From: Nonomuraea turcica | GTDB lineage: Bacteria; Actinomycetota; Actinomycetes; Streptosporangiales; Streptosporangiaceae | Direction of reading: 5' to 3' | DNA: 64,000 bases | NCBI RefSeq assembly: GCF_030718205.1 | Contig: NZ_JAUZQF010000012.1 | Location: 62,001 to 126,000 of the forward strand | Position numbers and translations under genes: made by a program | Shown here: piece by piece, positions 25,067-34,066 of the stretch | Layout: every line of letters begins with the position of its first letter | How positions within the stretch are numbered: the stretch's first letter is position 1 | The notes under the pieces: model-generated | What the model saw: only the letters and a program-made list of their open reading frames with translations | Databases searched by the model: none | Told to the model about the DNA's origin: nothing

Positions 25067-26214
25067 ATGGCCAGGGTTAAAGATCTCTGGTTCTCCGAGG
25101 TCCAGGGCGTCAAGAAAAAGACCGGCAAGCATCCCGACAATGGCGGAAACAAGAACGCTAAGCGGTGGCTCGCCGTTTGGGCCGGCCCGGACGGCAGAGA
25201 AAAGACCAAGGCATTTGCTAAGAAGGTCGACGCTGATCGCTATGCCGCTGCTCAAGAGGTCGACGCGGCACGTGGCATTTATATCGACCCAAGGTCGGCT
25301 CGGCTCACCCTGTCGGAATGGTGTCAGACTTGGCTCGCAGGTTATGCCACCCGGCGGTCGTCGACGGTCCGGCAGGCACGGGTGCACATCGCTCAGATCA
25401 CGGCGCACCTGGGGGCGATGCAACTGTCAGCGCTACGCCCGTCGCATGTCCGCTCCTGGACCTCACGCCTTCGCGAGGACGGGCTGGCTGATTCCTACGT
25501 CTACGCATTGCACGCTCGCCTCGCGCAAATCATGGCCGACGCCGTGCACGACGGGATCATTCCCCGCTCGCCATGCTCGCGGAGGACGTCACCCGGACAG
25601 GGGAAACAGCGACCCTACGTCGCGACAACTGATCAAGTTTGGGCCTTGCACGACGCGATGCCCGAGCGATACCGGGCGGCGATTCTGCTCGGTGCGTTCG
25701 TTGGTCTCCGAATGGCCGAAGTCTGTGGCTTGCGCGTCTCTGATCTCGACTTCATGCGCGGGATTGTTCACCCCAACGTGCAGTATCCCGCCGAGCCGCC
25801 AAGACCGAGATCTCTCGCACACCCATCCCTATCCCTGCGTCGTTAACGCTTGAACTGTCGGCCCATGTCCAGGCCAGCTACAGCGCCGAAACGATCCTGA
25901 CGGACGACAACAGGGAACAGGTCGGCCCTTGGAAGCTTGAGCGTGCAATGCGAAAAGCCCGCAGCAAGGTAGAGGACCTTCCCACGGGCTTTCGATTCCA
26001 CGACTTGCGGCACTACCTCGCGTCGCTCCTGATTGCTTCCGGCGCCGACGTCAAGGTCGTCCAGGCCCGCCTACGGCACGCGAGCGCCACGACGACCCTC
26101 GACACTTACGGCCACCTCTGGCCGGACTCTGACGAGTCGACGCGGGCCGCGATCGATGCGGTGCTTGCCGCTCGGACGGAACTGAGGCAGAACCAGACAG
26201 GAACCGCGCGATGA
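25067..26214 (+). pseudogene. int: Tyrosine integrase, frameshifted
   Basis: Read with one correction near 25799 this is a ~382-aa phage-type integrase. It has an N-terminal basic arm (WFSEVQGVKKKTGKH), a SAM-like core (LTLSEWCQTWLAGYATRR...) and the catalytic Arg in GAFVGLRMAEVCGLRVSDLD. It also has HDLRH and the C-terminal LRHASATTTLDTYGHLWP with the nucleophile Tyr. The first frame stops at 25846; the second resumes as KTEISRTPIPIPASLTLEL and ends at 26214. One base is missing between them (AEPP / KTE). It would have catalysed integration at the adjacent glnA 3' end. A sequencing error is the main alternative. Confidence 0.85.
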
Positions 26215-26241
26215 ACGTGCAGCTCACCGCGCGGTAACCGG

Positions 26242-27666
26242 CTATACGTCGTAGTAGAGCTCGAACTCGTGCGGGTGCGGACGCAGCCGGATCGGGTCCA
26301 CCTCGTTCTCCCGCTTGTAGGAGATCCACGTCTCGATCAGGTCAGGCGTGAACACGCCGCCCTCGAGCAGGTAGTCGTGGTCCTCCTCCAGCGCGTTGAG
26401 CACGTCGGTGAGCGAGCCGGGCACCTGCGGGATGTTGCGGGCCTCTTCCGGCGGCAGCTCGTAGAGGTCCTTGTCGACCGGCTCCGGCGGCTCGATCTTG
26501 TTGCGGATGCCGTCGATGCCCGCCATCAGCATGGCCGAGAAGGCGAAGTACGGGTTGCACGACGGGTCCGGCACACGGAACTCGATGCGCTTGGCCTTCG
26601 GGTTGGAGCCCGTGATCGGGATGCGGACGCAGGCCGACCGGTTGCGCTGCGAGTAGACCAGGTTGACCGGCGCCTCGTAGCCCGGCACCAGGCGGTGGTA
26701 GGAGTTGACCGTCGGGTTGGTGAAGGCCAGCAGCGACGGGGCGTGCTTGAGCAGGCCGCCGATGTAGTAGCGGGCCGTGTCCGACAGGCCGGCGTAGCCG
26801 ACCTCGTCGTAGAAGAGCGGCGAGCCGTCCTTCCACAGCGACTGGTGGCAGTGCATGCCCGAGCCGTTGTCGCCGAAGATCGGCTTCGGCATGAACGTCA
26901 CCGTGTGGCCGTACTCGAGGGCCGTGCTCTTGATGACGTACTTGTAGAGCATCAGGTTGTCGGCGGTCTTGAGCAGCGTGCCGAACTTGAAGTCGATCTC
27001 CGCCTGACCGGCGGTGCCGACCTCGTGGTGCTGCATCTCGACCTCGATGCCGCACTCGATGAGGTTGCGGACCATCTCCGAGCGCAGGTCGGTGAAGTGG
27101 TCCATCGGCGGGACCGGGAAGTAGCCGCCCTTGTAGCGCGGCTTGTAGCCGAGGTTGCCGCCCTCGGTCGCCTTGCCGGTGTTCCAGGCGCCCTCGATGG
27201 AGTCGATGTAGTAATAGCCGGCGTTCTGCTTCGTCTCGAAGCGCACGTCGTCGAAGATGTAGAACTCGGCCTCGGGGCCGAAGTAGACCGTGTCGGCGAT
27301 GCCCGTGCCCTTGAGGAATTCCTCCGCCTTGCGCGCCACGTTGCGCGGGTCGCGGCTGTATGCCTCGCCGGTCAGCGGGTCGTGCACGAAGAAGTTGATG
27401 TTGAGCGTCTTGTGCTGGCGGAACGGGTCCACCACGGCGCTCGACGGGTCAGGCAGCAGAAGCATGTCCGACTCGTGGATCGCTTGGAAGCCGCGAATCG
27501 ACGAGCCGTCGAACATGAGCCCGTCGGTGAAGACGCTTCCGCTGAAGTTCTCTACCGGGAAGGTGAAGTGGTGCGTCGTCCCCGGCAGGTCGGTGAACCT
27601 GACATCGACGAACTGCACCCCTTCGTCACTGATGAACTTCAGGACGTCGTCGGCGGAGTTGAACAC
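26242..27666 (-). CDS. glnA: Type I-beta glutamine synthetase
   Basis: 474 aa, the standard GSI-beta length, from GTG 27666 with GGGAGG 7 nt upstream. Makes glutamine from glutamate, ammonia and ATP as a cytoplasmic dodecamer. Active-site segments are all present: FDGSSI, the Glu pair in GPEAEFYIFD, HHEVGTAGQAEIDF, GSGMHCHQS, the NRSACVRIP loop and RRIEFRVPDPS-like RVPDPSCNPY. Tyr402 in DKDLYELPPEE is the adenylylation site used by GlnE. The last codons come from the integrated element's att core (EFELYYDV*), so the protein is restored despite the insertion. Upstream are GlnR boxes. Confidence 0.98.
   Translation of the reverse strand: MFNSADDVLKFISDEGVQFVDVRFTDLPGTTHHFTFPVENFSGSVFTDGLMFDGSSIRGFQAIHESDMLLLPDPSSAVVDPFRQHKTLNINFFVHDPLTGEAYSRDPRNVARKAEEFLKGTGIADTVYFGPEAEFYIFDDVRFETKQNAGYYYIDSIEGAWNTGKATEGGNLGYKPRYKGGYFPVPPMDHFTDLRSEMVRNLIECGIEVEMQHHEVGTAGQAEIDFKFGTLLKTADNLMLYKYVIKSTALEYGHTVTFMPKPIFGDNGSGMHCHQSLWKDGSPLFYDEVGYAGLSDTARYYIGGLLKHAPSLLAFTNPTVNSYHRLVPGYEAPVNLVYSQRNRSACVRIPITGSNPKAKRIEFRVPDPSCNPYFAFSAMLMAGIDGIRNKIEPPEPVDKDLYELPPEEARNIPQVPGSLTDVLNALEEDHDYLLEGGVFTPDLIETWISYKRENEVDPIRLRPHPHEFELYYDV
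26247..26268. repeat. Attachment-site direct repeat, inner copy in glnA
   Basis: 22 bases identical to 22323-22344. They encode the last codons of glnA (EFELYYDV) on the minus strand, and the element supplies the stop codon after them. Confidence 0.85.
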
Positions 27667-27716
27667 TCTCGAACCTCCCTGGGGACTGGCCATCATTCCG
27701 ACGCTAGGGCTTGGCC

Positions 27717-27754
27717 GTTTCCGTATGGTGTCTCGATTGTTTCGCACGTGTTAC
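27717..27754 (-). promoter_or_regulatory. GlnR operator (double GlnR box) of glnA
   Basis: On the minus strand the pentamers GTAAC, GAAAC, GACAC and GAAAC follow each other with exactly 6 bases between each. This is the actinobacterial GlnR consensus (gTnAC-n6-GAAAC repeated). It lies 51 bp before the glnA start codon, so glnA is expected to be activated by GlnR under nitrogen limitation. Confidence 0.9.
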
Positions 27755-27792
27755 GCAGGGTCAGCTTCGCGCATGATCGAGCCGGGAGCCGA

Positions 27793-28209
27793 TCATGTTC
27801 TCTTGGCGGCGCGGCACTCGCCCGTGTGCCGCTCCTCGTCGAGGACATATGGGTCTGTGGGCGTGCCCACCGGGACTTCCCTATCAGGGGCCGAGTCGGG
27901 GTACGCGGGGTGGATATATCCGTCGCGTACGTCACACCGCGCGGGCGTCGCGCTGCTGCCCCAATCGGTGATCCAGGTGATCGTGCCCCGTGCGTCACGG
28001 TACATGAGCACGGTGCCGCGGTGGTGCTTGACCAGCCGCATCGTCGTGTCGGGCCGACCCGGGCGCCGGATCGCGTACACGATCAAATGGTTGATCTCCA
28101 GCTTGGCGCCAGTGATCCCGTCCTTGTTGAAGGCCGAGAGCTTGGTCCGGCCGTGGACCTTGATCACATCGGTGGCCTGCTCGGCGGTCTTCGGCGCGAA
28201 GCTCGTCAC
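27793..28209 (-). CDS. Conserved hypothetical protein downstream of a membrane protein
   Basis: 138 aa, GTG start overlapping the upstream stop by 4 nt (GTGA), so the two are translationally coupled. Soluble alpha/beta composition with basic strands (KLEINHLIVYAIRRPGRPDTTMRLVKHHRGTVLMYRD) and a Pro-rich tail. No signal peptide, no known motif. Its partner has a membrane helix, which suggests a small membrane-associated complex. Confidence 0.65.
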   Translation of the reverse strand: MTSFAPKTAEQATDVIKVHGRTKLSAFNKDGITGAKLEINHLIVYAIRRPGRPDTTMRLVKHHRGTVLMYRDARGTITWITDWGSSATPARCDVRDGYIHPAYPDSAPDREVPVGTPTDPYVLDEERHTGECRAAKRT

Positions 28210-28637
28210 CCATGACCTGGTGTTCCGCTCCTTCGCGCCGTCGTCTCTTCCGGGCCCGCCGTCGTTTCCGCCGCCACCGTCTCCTCGGGTTCCGGCACTT
28301 CGGCCAGAGGAGCGGCTTGCACCGGCATGGTCTCCTCGGGTATCGGGCCTGAGGAGGCCAGCAGGTCGGGGCGGAGGGTGATGACGACCCCCGCGGCCGC
28401 GATCAGCGCCGCGACTATGGCCATCGCCAGCCAGACCCGCCCGATCCGGCGCGGCGGCCCGGCTAAGTGAGAGTCCTGCGACGGGCCGTCGGCGCGGCCG
28501 GGCCGGCGTCCTGAGCGGCTCCGGCGCCCCATCCTGGCCTCCTTCTTGGCGGTGGCCCGCATCCTGCGCCGCTCTTCGGCGTCGATCTGCGCGACCAGCT
28601 CGTTGAAACGCTCGTCAAGGTCATCCCCGTTTGGCAT
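28206..28637 (-). CDS. Single-pass membrane protein of unknown function
   Basis: 143 aa from ATG 28637 (MPNGDDLDERFNELVAQIDAEERRRM). The N-terminal half is helical and charged and is followed by a basic stretch. A membrane helix (VWLAMAIVAALIAAAGVVITL) lies at about residues 70-90. The tail is an extracellular Glu/Thr/Pro-rich segment. The start motif is common among actinobacterial glnA-neighbour proteins, but the function is unknown. Divergent from the RDD protein, 77 bp between the starts. Confidence 0.75.
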   Translation of the reverse strand: MPNGDDLDERFNELVAQIDAEERRRMRATAKKEARMGRRSRSGRRPGRADGPSQDSHLAGPPRRIGRVWLAMAIVAALIAAAGVVITLRPDLLASSGPIPEETMPVQAAPLAEVPEPEETVAAETTAGPEETTARRSGTPGHG

Positions 28638-28714
28638 GGCGTACATCGTGGCCGCTCCACGACGCGGTTGGGTCACAATGCTGACCGGCGTATCGGGCGG
28701 ATACCGTGGAGGGC

Positions 28715-29176
28715 ATGAGCAGCAAGGAACCTCGGTGGACGCAGACGTGGCTCGGCGGGGTCCGGGCCGCCGGGGTCGACCTCGGATACCCGGGCGAGCG
28801 CCTGGGGCTGCCCGAGGAGGGCAGCGGGTCGATCGCCGGGTGGGGCCGCAGGATCGGCGCCCTCGTCATCGACTGGGTGATCTGCACGTGGGCCGTCGTG
28901 CAGTTGCTGCTGAGGATGAATCCGGCCGAGTCGCCGTGGGCGCCCATGGCCGTGTTCGCCGTGCAATATCTGATCCTGGTCGGCTTCATGGGGCAGACGT
29001 TCGGGCACCGGCTGATGGGGATCAGAGTCGCCGCGATGGACGGGGGCAGGCCCCGATGGCTGCCCGTGCTGGCCCGCACCGTGCTGCTGTGCCTGGTCGT
29101 GCCCGCGCTGATCTTCGACCGCGACCATCGCGGCATCCATGACCGCGCGTCCAACACGATGGCCGTACGAATGTGA
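28715..29176 (+). CDS. RDD family membrane protein
   Basis: 153 aa from ATG 28715 with GGAGGG just upstream. The N-terminal ~45 residues are soluble; the RDD domain follows with the Arg-Asp(-Asp)-like pattern (GWGRRIGALVIDWVICTW) and three membrane helices. Near the C-terminus is GQTFGHRLMGIRVAAMDGG, the conserved second signature. RDD proteins are linked to ion or solute transport in other bacteria. An RDD gene next to glnA is also found in streptomycetes, which supports conserved gene order here. Confidence 0.88.
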   Translation: MSSKEPRWTQTWLGGVRAAGVDLGYPGERLGLPEEGSGSIAGWGRRIGALVIDWVICTWAVVQLLLRMNPAESPWAPMAVFAVQYLILVGFMGQTFGHRLMGIRVAAMDGGRPRWLPVLARTVLLCLVVPALIFDRDHRGIHDRASNTMAVRM

Positions 29177-29179
29177 CCG

Positions 29180-29944
29180 CTAGGCGCGCACGCAGCTGAA
29201 GATCGCCGTACCCGGGAGGTGCCGGCCGCGGAGTGGGCTCCAGCCGCCCCACACCCGCTCGTGCCCCTCCGGCCACTCCGGCTCCAGCAGCCCCGTGATC
29301 GTCAGGCCGGAGGCGACCACCAGGTTGACCCAGTCGGCCAGCGTCCGGTGATGCTCGACGTAGGTGACCGTGCCGTGCTCGTCCCGTTCCTCATAGGGGG
29401 AGCGGTCGAAGTAGGACCGGTCGGAGGTCAGCCCGCGCGGCCCCGGGTCGTCAGGGAACGCCCACCGGATGGGATGGCTCACCGAGAACACGAACCGGCC
29501 GCCCGGCCTGAGCACCCGGCGCACCTCGCGGAACGCCGCGAGCGGGTCGGCCACGAACGGCAGCGCCCCGAACGCCGAGCACGCCAGATCGAAGGCGGCG
29601 CCGGCGAACGGCAACGATTCGGCGTCGGCCTGCACCACGGGCACGTGCAGCCCCGTGTCGAGATCGATCCGCTGGGAGTGGCGCAGCTGGCGATGCGAGA
29701 TGTCGAACGCCGCCACCTCGGCACCTTGCGTCACCAGCCACCGCGCGCACTGTGCCGCACCGCAGCCGATCTCCAGCACACGCCGCCCGCGCACCTGCCC
29801 GAGCAGGTGCACGTCGGCCTCGTCCACGCCCTCGGGGCACCACAGGAACCCGCTGTCACGCAGGAACTCGCCGTGCTCCACCTGGTAGTCATCGGCGTTG
29901 CCGTCCCACCAGCCGCGGTTGGCCCGCGAGGAAAGCGACAGCAC
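29180..29944 (-). CDS. SAM-dependent class I methyltransferase
   Basis: 254 aa. SAM-binding motif I is VLEIGCGAAQCARWL; motif II region AEVAAFDIS; post-motif ADAESLPFAGAAFDLACSAFGALPF; VLRPGGRFVFSVSHP follows. It belongs to the UbiE/Methyltransf_11 group; the acceptor is unknown. GTG 29944 overlaps the stop of the DUF4191 gene by one base (TAGTG), so it is read from the same mRNA. Confidence 0.87.
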   Translation of the reverse strand: MLSLSSRANRGWWDGNADDYQVEHGEFLRDSGFLWCPEGVDEADVHLLGQVRGRRVLEIGCGAAQCARWLVTQGAEVAAFDISHRQLRHSQRIDLDTGLHVPVVQADAESLPFAGAAFDLACSAFGALPFVADPLAAFREVRRVLRPGGRFVFSVSHPIRWAFPDDPGPRGLTSDRSYFDRSPYEERDEHGTVTYVEHHRTLADWVNLVVASGLTITGLLEPEWPEGHERVWGGWSPLRGRHLPGTAIFSCVRA

Positions 29945-30624
29945 TAGCGCATCTTGGGGCCGCGTGGGATGCGGGCACCCTTGGGCATCGGGCCCTTGGG
30001 CAGCGGCATGTTGCGCGGCAGCGAGCGCAGGCGGTCCTTGACCTCGTTGACCGCGGGCTTCTTCAGGTTGCGCGGCAGCTTCATGAGGTGGCGCTGCAGC
30101 TTGCCCAGCGGCACCTGCCCCTCGCCGTCACCGCACTGGATGTCGTAGATCTCGATGCCCAGCACCACCCGGGCGATCCGCTTCTTCTCGGCCGCCAGCA
30201 TCTTCCCCACCCGGTTGCCGGGCCCCTCGGACACCAGCACGACTCCCGGGTAGCCGATCACGAGATGCACCAGGTCCTGGTCGCGGTTGACCGCGATGGC
30301 CGGGTTGACCTGCCAGTTGCCCCGCATGCCCTGCAACACCGCGGCGGCGGCGCCGGTCTGCCCGTGCAGGATCGAGTATTGCGCCCTCTGCGCGAGCTGA
30401 CCGAACACCACCAGGCCGACGGTGAACGCGGCCAGGACGCCGATGAAGACCGAATACCACAAATAGCCCGTGACCAGGCCGATCACAACGACCACAGCGA
30501 GCGTGCCCACCGCCGAGAGGAAGACGAGCGGCATCCCCTTGGGATTGGCCTGCTTAATGATCTGCGCGACCATGCGGAGCTGCTTGATGCGCCCCGGCTT
30601 CTCTGGATCCTCGGACTTTGCCAT
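29944..30624 (-). CDS. DUF4191 membrane protein
   Basis: 226 aa from ATG 30624. After a basic N-terminus (MAKSEDPEKPGRIKQLRMVAQIIKQANPKGMP) come two membrane helices (~37-58 and 62-84). The cytoplasmic domain ends in a Pro/Arg/Gly-rich tail. DUF4191 proteins are widespread in actinobacteria next to lipA or glnA; the function is unknown, though the neighbours suggest a link to lipoate assembly. Confidence 0.85.
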   Translation of the reverse strand: MAKSEDPEKPGRIKQLRMVAQIIKQANPKGMPLVFLSAVGTLAVVVVIGLVTGYLWYSVFIGVLAAFTVGLVVFGQLAQRAQYSILHGQTGAAAAVLQGMRGNWQVNPAIAVNRDQDLVHLVIGYPGVVLVSEGPGNRVGKMLAAEKKRIARVVLGIEIYDIQCGDGEGQVPLGKLQRHLMKLPRNLKKPAVNEVKDRLRSLPRNMPLPKGPMPKGARIPRGPKMR

Positions 30625-30688
30625 GCTCTGAAGGATACAAACCAACTGGTGGGCTATGGGAAACGCGGCCCGGCGATTTCGCCGACGG

Positions 30689-33226
30689 CTAGATCTTGAC
30701 GGTGACGGAGAGCCGCGGGTCGGCCACGTGGCGTGCCGCCTCGACCGTGTGCTCGCCCGTGAGCGTGCGCCAACCGCTCTCCCACACCTGGAAGGCCCGC
30801 TCGGGCAGGAAGACGGTGGTGAGCACGGTCTGCCCCGGCTCCGCCTCGACCACGTCGAACCCGGCCAGCCGCCGATCGGCCCCGTCGGCGACGTAGAGCT
30901 GCACGACCTCGCGGCCCGGGCGGTCGCCGGTGTTGGTGAGGGCCACCGTGACGGTGGTGCCCTCGGCGGCGATGGAGTCGTACGACCAGGTCGTATACCC
31001 CAGGCCGTGCCCGAACCAGAACGCCGGCTCCTTCCCCGACCGCTGCCATGCCCGGTAGCCGATGAACACCCCCTCCTCGTACGCCACCGACCCGTCCACG
31101 GGCGTCACACCGGCCACGGGAACGTCCTCCAGGCGGCGCGGCCAGGTCGTCGGCAGCCGCCCGCCCGGCTCGGCGTCCCCGAACAGCACCTCGGCCAGCG
31201 CGGCCCCCGCCTCCTGCCCCGGGAACCAGGTGAGCAGCACCGCCGCCACCTCCCCGGCCCACGGCATCTCGACCGGCGAGCCCGCGTTGACCACGACCAC
31301 CGTGCGCGGGTTGGCCGCGGCCACCGCGCGGATCAGCTCGTCCTGCCGTCCGGGCAGCCTGAGGTCGGTACGGTCGAAGCCCTCGCTCTCCACCTCCGGC
31401 GTGGTCCCGGCCACGACCACCGCCACGTCGCACTCCGCCGCCACCCGCACGGCCTCGGCCATGAGCGCCTCGTCGCCGGGGCTCGGGTCGGCGTGGCCGA
31501 GCGTGAAGGACACGATCGCCATGCCGCCGAACGCCCCTGTGGGGTGCGTCACGGTCACCTCGTAGGGCTCGCCCGCCGTCATCGGCACGCTCAACCGCCG
31601 CTCCGGCGGAGAAAGGAACGCCGCCGCCGGGTCGCCGCCCGGTGGGTCGATGGTGTCGTCGAAGACGGTCTCGCCGTTCACGGTGACGGTGAAGGCGCCG
31701 GCGCCGATGACGGACAGCTGGTGCTCACCCGAGAGCCCCGGCGTGTATGCGGTCACCAGCCGGACCGCCTTGAGCCGATCGCCGTCCACGTCCGGCGGCA
31801 GCTGGCCGATCCAGCGCGCCTCACCGTCGGCCAGTGGGTGCTCGGCCAGCACGCCGCCCGCCTCGTCCAGGAACAGGGCCCTGGTGGGGGAGGGGATCGG
31901 TGCCAGGCGGACCCGGGGGTCGGTGCCGAGGGCGTACCGGACCTCGGCACGCGCACCGAGACCCTCCAGGGGTGAGATGATCCGGTCGGGGAAGACCTGG
32001 GCGCTGCCGCCGCCCATGACGCGCGCCTTGTCGGCGGCCGAGCCGATGACGGCGATCGCCGGAGCGCCCCGGAGCGGCAGGACGCCGTCGTTGGTCAGCA
32101 GCGTGAAGGCCCGTGCGGCGACCTCACGCGCCAGCGCCACACCATCGATCACCTCGCCACACGCACCCGCGTCCCCTGCGGCGGTGTCCGCGTCCGCGTC
32201 CGCCCGCGCATCGGCCCATTCGCCGGCGCCGGCAACTTCGGCCGCGCCGGCCGGGTCGGTGGCCGAGGCGCCGATGCGCGTGGCGGCCGCCGGGTCGGAG
32301 GCGCCGGTGGGGGAGGCGGCCAAGGCCCCGGTGGACTCGTCCGGGATGTGGAGGGCGCCGACGCGTGCGGCCAGGCGCAGGATGCGGCGGATCCGGTCGT
32401 CGATGACGGCCTCGGGCACGCGCCCGTCCCGCACCGCCGCCTCCAGCTTCTCGCCCCACGGCCCGTACGGCCCCGGCATCGCCACATCGGTTCCCCCCAT
32501 GGCGGCCGCCTCGGTGGAACGCACCGCCGTCCAGTCGGACACGACGAACCCGTCGAACCCCCACTCGCCCTTCAACACCCCGTTGACCAGCTCCGCGTGC
32601 TCGGTCATCGTCGTGCCGTTGACCGCGTTGTACGCGGTCATGACGCCCCAGGCGCCCGCCCGAACCACGCGCTCGAACGGCCGCAGGTACACCTCCCGCA
32701 GCGCCTGCTCACCCACCCGGACGTCCACGGTGAACCGGTCGGTCTCGAAGTCGTTGGCCACGAAGTGCTTGGGTGTGGTGGCCACGCCGCCCTCCTGCAC
32801 GCCCTCGACGTACGCCGCGCCGAGCTCACCCGTCAGGTACGCATCCTCCGAGAAGCACTCGAAATGCCGCCCACCGAGCGGCGAACGGTGCAGGTTGAGC
32901 GTGGGGGCGAGCAGCACGTGCACCCCCTTGCGCCGGGCCTCCTGGGCGAGCAGCCGCCCGGCCTGCCTGACCAGGTCCAGGTCCCAGGTCGCGGCGAGCG
33001 CGGTCGGGCTCGGCAGCGCGATCGACGGGTCGGCGGAGCTCCACTGCTCGCCGCGCACGCCGATGGGTCCGTCGCTCATGACGAGCCGGTCCAGGCCGAT
33101 CTCTGGAACCGGCGGGAGCGACCACATGTCCGCCCCCGTGAGCAGTCCGATCTTGGTGGTGAGGTCCAGGCGGGTGATCAGTTCGTCGAAGTCCACCCGC
33201 CCAGTGTTCACCAGCAAACCAACCAC
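30689..33226 (-). CDS. Glycoside hydrolase family 3 beta-glucosidase
   Basis: 845 aa, typical for intracellular GH3 enzymes with a PA14-type insert. Residues ~15-290 form the TIM barrel (MSDGPIGVRG, PTLNLHRSPLGGRHFECFSEDAY, TPKHFVANDFETDR, nucleophile Asp in GFVVSDWTAV near 230). An Ala/Gly/Asp-rich linker (~295-360), longer than usual, leads to the alpha/beta sandwich. A beta-sandwich insert (~430-560) resembles PA14, and the end is FnIII-like. No signal peptide. It hydrolyses terminal beta-glucosyl or related sugars, or aryl-glycosides. Start uncertain: GTG 33226, 33211 or 33196. Close CAAACC/GGTTTG motifs at the start may be a repressor site. Confidence 0.9.
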   Translation of the reverse strand: MVGLLVNTGRVDFDELITRLDLTTKIGLLTGADMWSLPPVPEIGLDRLVMSDGPIGVRGEQWSSADPSIALPSPTALAATWDLDLVRQAGRLLAQEARRKGVHVLLAPTLNLHRSPLGGRHFECFSEDAYLTGELGAAYVEGVQEGGVATTPKHFVANDFETDRFTVDVRVGEQALREVYLRPFERVVRAGAWGVMTAYNAVNGTTMTEHAELVNGVLKGEWGFDGFVVSDWTAVRSTEAAAMGGTDVAMPGPYGPWGEKLEAAVRDGRVPEAVIDDRIRRILRLAARVGALHIPDESTGALAASPTGASDPAAATRIGASATDPAGAAEVAGAGEWADARADADADTAAGDAGACGEVIDGVALAREVAARAFTLLTNDGVLPLRGAPAIAVIGSAADKARVMGGGSAQVFPDRIISPLEGLGARAEVRYALGTDPRVRLAPIPSPTRALFLDEAGGVLAEHPLADGEARWIGQLPPDVDGDRLKAVRLVTAYTPGLSGEHQLSVIGAGAFTVTVNGETVFDDTIDPPGGDPAAAFLSPPERRLSVPMTAGEPYEVTVTHPTGAFGGMAIVSFTLGHADPSPGDEALMAEAVRVAAECDVAVVVAGTTPEVESEGFDRTDLRLPGRQDELIRAVAAANPRTVVVVNAGSPVEMPWAGEVAAVLLTWFPGQEAGAALAEVLFGDAEPGGRLPTTWPRRLEDVPVAGVTPVDGSVAYEEGVFIGYRAWQRSGKEPAFWFGHGLGYTTWSYDSIAAEGTTVTVALTNTGDRPGREVVQLYVADGADRRLAGFDVVEAEPGQTVLTTVFLPERAFQVWESGWRTLTGEHTVEAARHVADPRLSVTVKI

Positions 33227-33253
33227 TCGATAGGTTTGTTACTTTAGCGTTAC

Positions 33254-34066
33254 CTAAAGTGCGAAGAACTCCAGCAACTCGGGCACCAGCGCCTCGACGG
33301 CCACGTCGTGCGCCTGGTCCTCCAGGACCCGGTGAACCGCGCCCGGCACCGCCGCCGCGACCGCCGCGCCCGCGTTCCGCATCCACCCGGGACTGTCCTC
33401 GCCGTTGAGCACGAGCACCGGCCGCCTGATCTGCGCGATCCGCCCGTCGGGCAGCGCGTTGCCGGGACCCAGCACGGCGGCCTCGTACGCCAGCGTGGGC
33501 GCGACCGCCTCGGCCTGCGCCCAGAACGCGTGCCCCCGCATCCCGGCCACCGCCTCGACCGGCACCTCGGCAGCCTCCACCAGGAACCGCTCCACGGCCT
33601 CCGCCCGCCTGCCCGCCTCGACCAGCGCGGTCAGCTGCGCCGCGAAGTCGTCAGGGAGCGCGGGCGCGCTGTCGTCCACGTGGTACGGCGGCTCCCACAA
33701 CGCCAGCTTGGCGATGCCCGGCAGCCGCACCGCGGCCTCCAGCGCCAGCGCCGCCCCGGACGAGCCGCCGAACACCATGGCAGACCCGCCGGCCGCCGCC
33801 ATGACGGCCGCCAGGTCCTCGACCTCCCGCTCGACCGCGTACGGCGGCGTGTCCCCGCTGTCACCGCGGCCCCGGCGGTCGTAGGAGCAGACCGTGAACC
33901 ACGGCGCCAGGGCCGCCGCCACGCCGGTCAGTGTGGGGTGCGCCCGCTCCATCATGGCCCCGGCGACCAGGATCACCGCCGGGCCTGAGCCGTAGGCGTC
34001 GAACACGATCGGGGTGCCGTCGGCGGAGACCGCCTTGCCGCTCAGGACGCGGGCTGCACCAGGCAC
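33254..34066 (-). CDS. Alpha/beta hydrolase
   Basis: 270 aa. Oxyanion region VILVAGAMM, nucleophile Ser102 in GGSSGAAL, and a C-terminal His in EDQAHDVAVEAL. Resembles small epoxide-hydrolase/esterase-like alpha/beta hydrolases; substrate unknown. GTG 34066 lies 22 bp inside the VOC gene (25-base overlap), so the pair is translationally coupled. Confidence 0.87.
   Translation of the reverse strand: MPGAARVLSGKAVSADGTPIVFDAYGSGPAVILVAGAMMERAHPTLTGVAAALAPWFTVCSYDRRGRGDSGDTPPYAVEREVEDLAAVMAAAGGSAMVFGGSSGAALALEAAVRLPGIAKLALWEPPYHVDDSAPALPDDFAAQLTALVEAGRRAEAVERFLVEAAEVPVEAVAGMRGHAFWAQAEAVAPTLAYEAAVLGPGNALPDGRIAQIRRPVLVLNGEDSPGWMRNAGAAVAAAVPGAVHRVLEDQAHDVAVEALVPELLEFFAL

Larger units (their letters stand above)
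22323..26268. mobile_element. Integrative element inserted in the 3' end of glnA
   Basis: The 3.9-kb segment lies between two 22-bp copies of the glnA 3' end. Next to the inner copy is a tyrosine integrase gene (stop 32 bp from the repeat) preceded by an excisionase-like remnant, the usual attP-int order of actinobacterial integrative elements. Cargo is two AT-richer membrane-anchored proteins of unknown role, an older integrase fragment and a MITE-like repeat. The integrase is frameshifted, so the element is probably immobile. No replication or transfer genes are present, so it may be a deletion derivative of a larger element. Confidence 0.8.

Noticed and set aside
26269..28215. 648-codon plus-strand frame across glnA
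   Set aside because: It is antisense to the complete glnA and has Val/Arg/Leu-rich low-complexity sequence without motifs.
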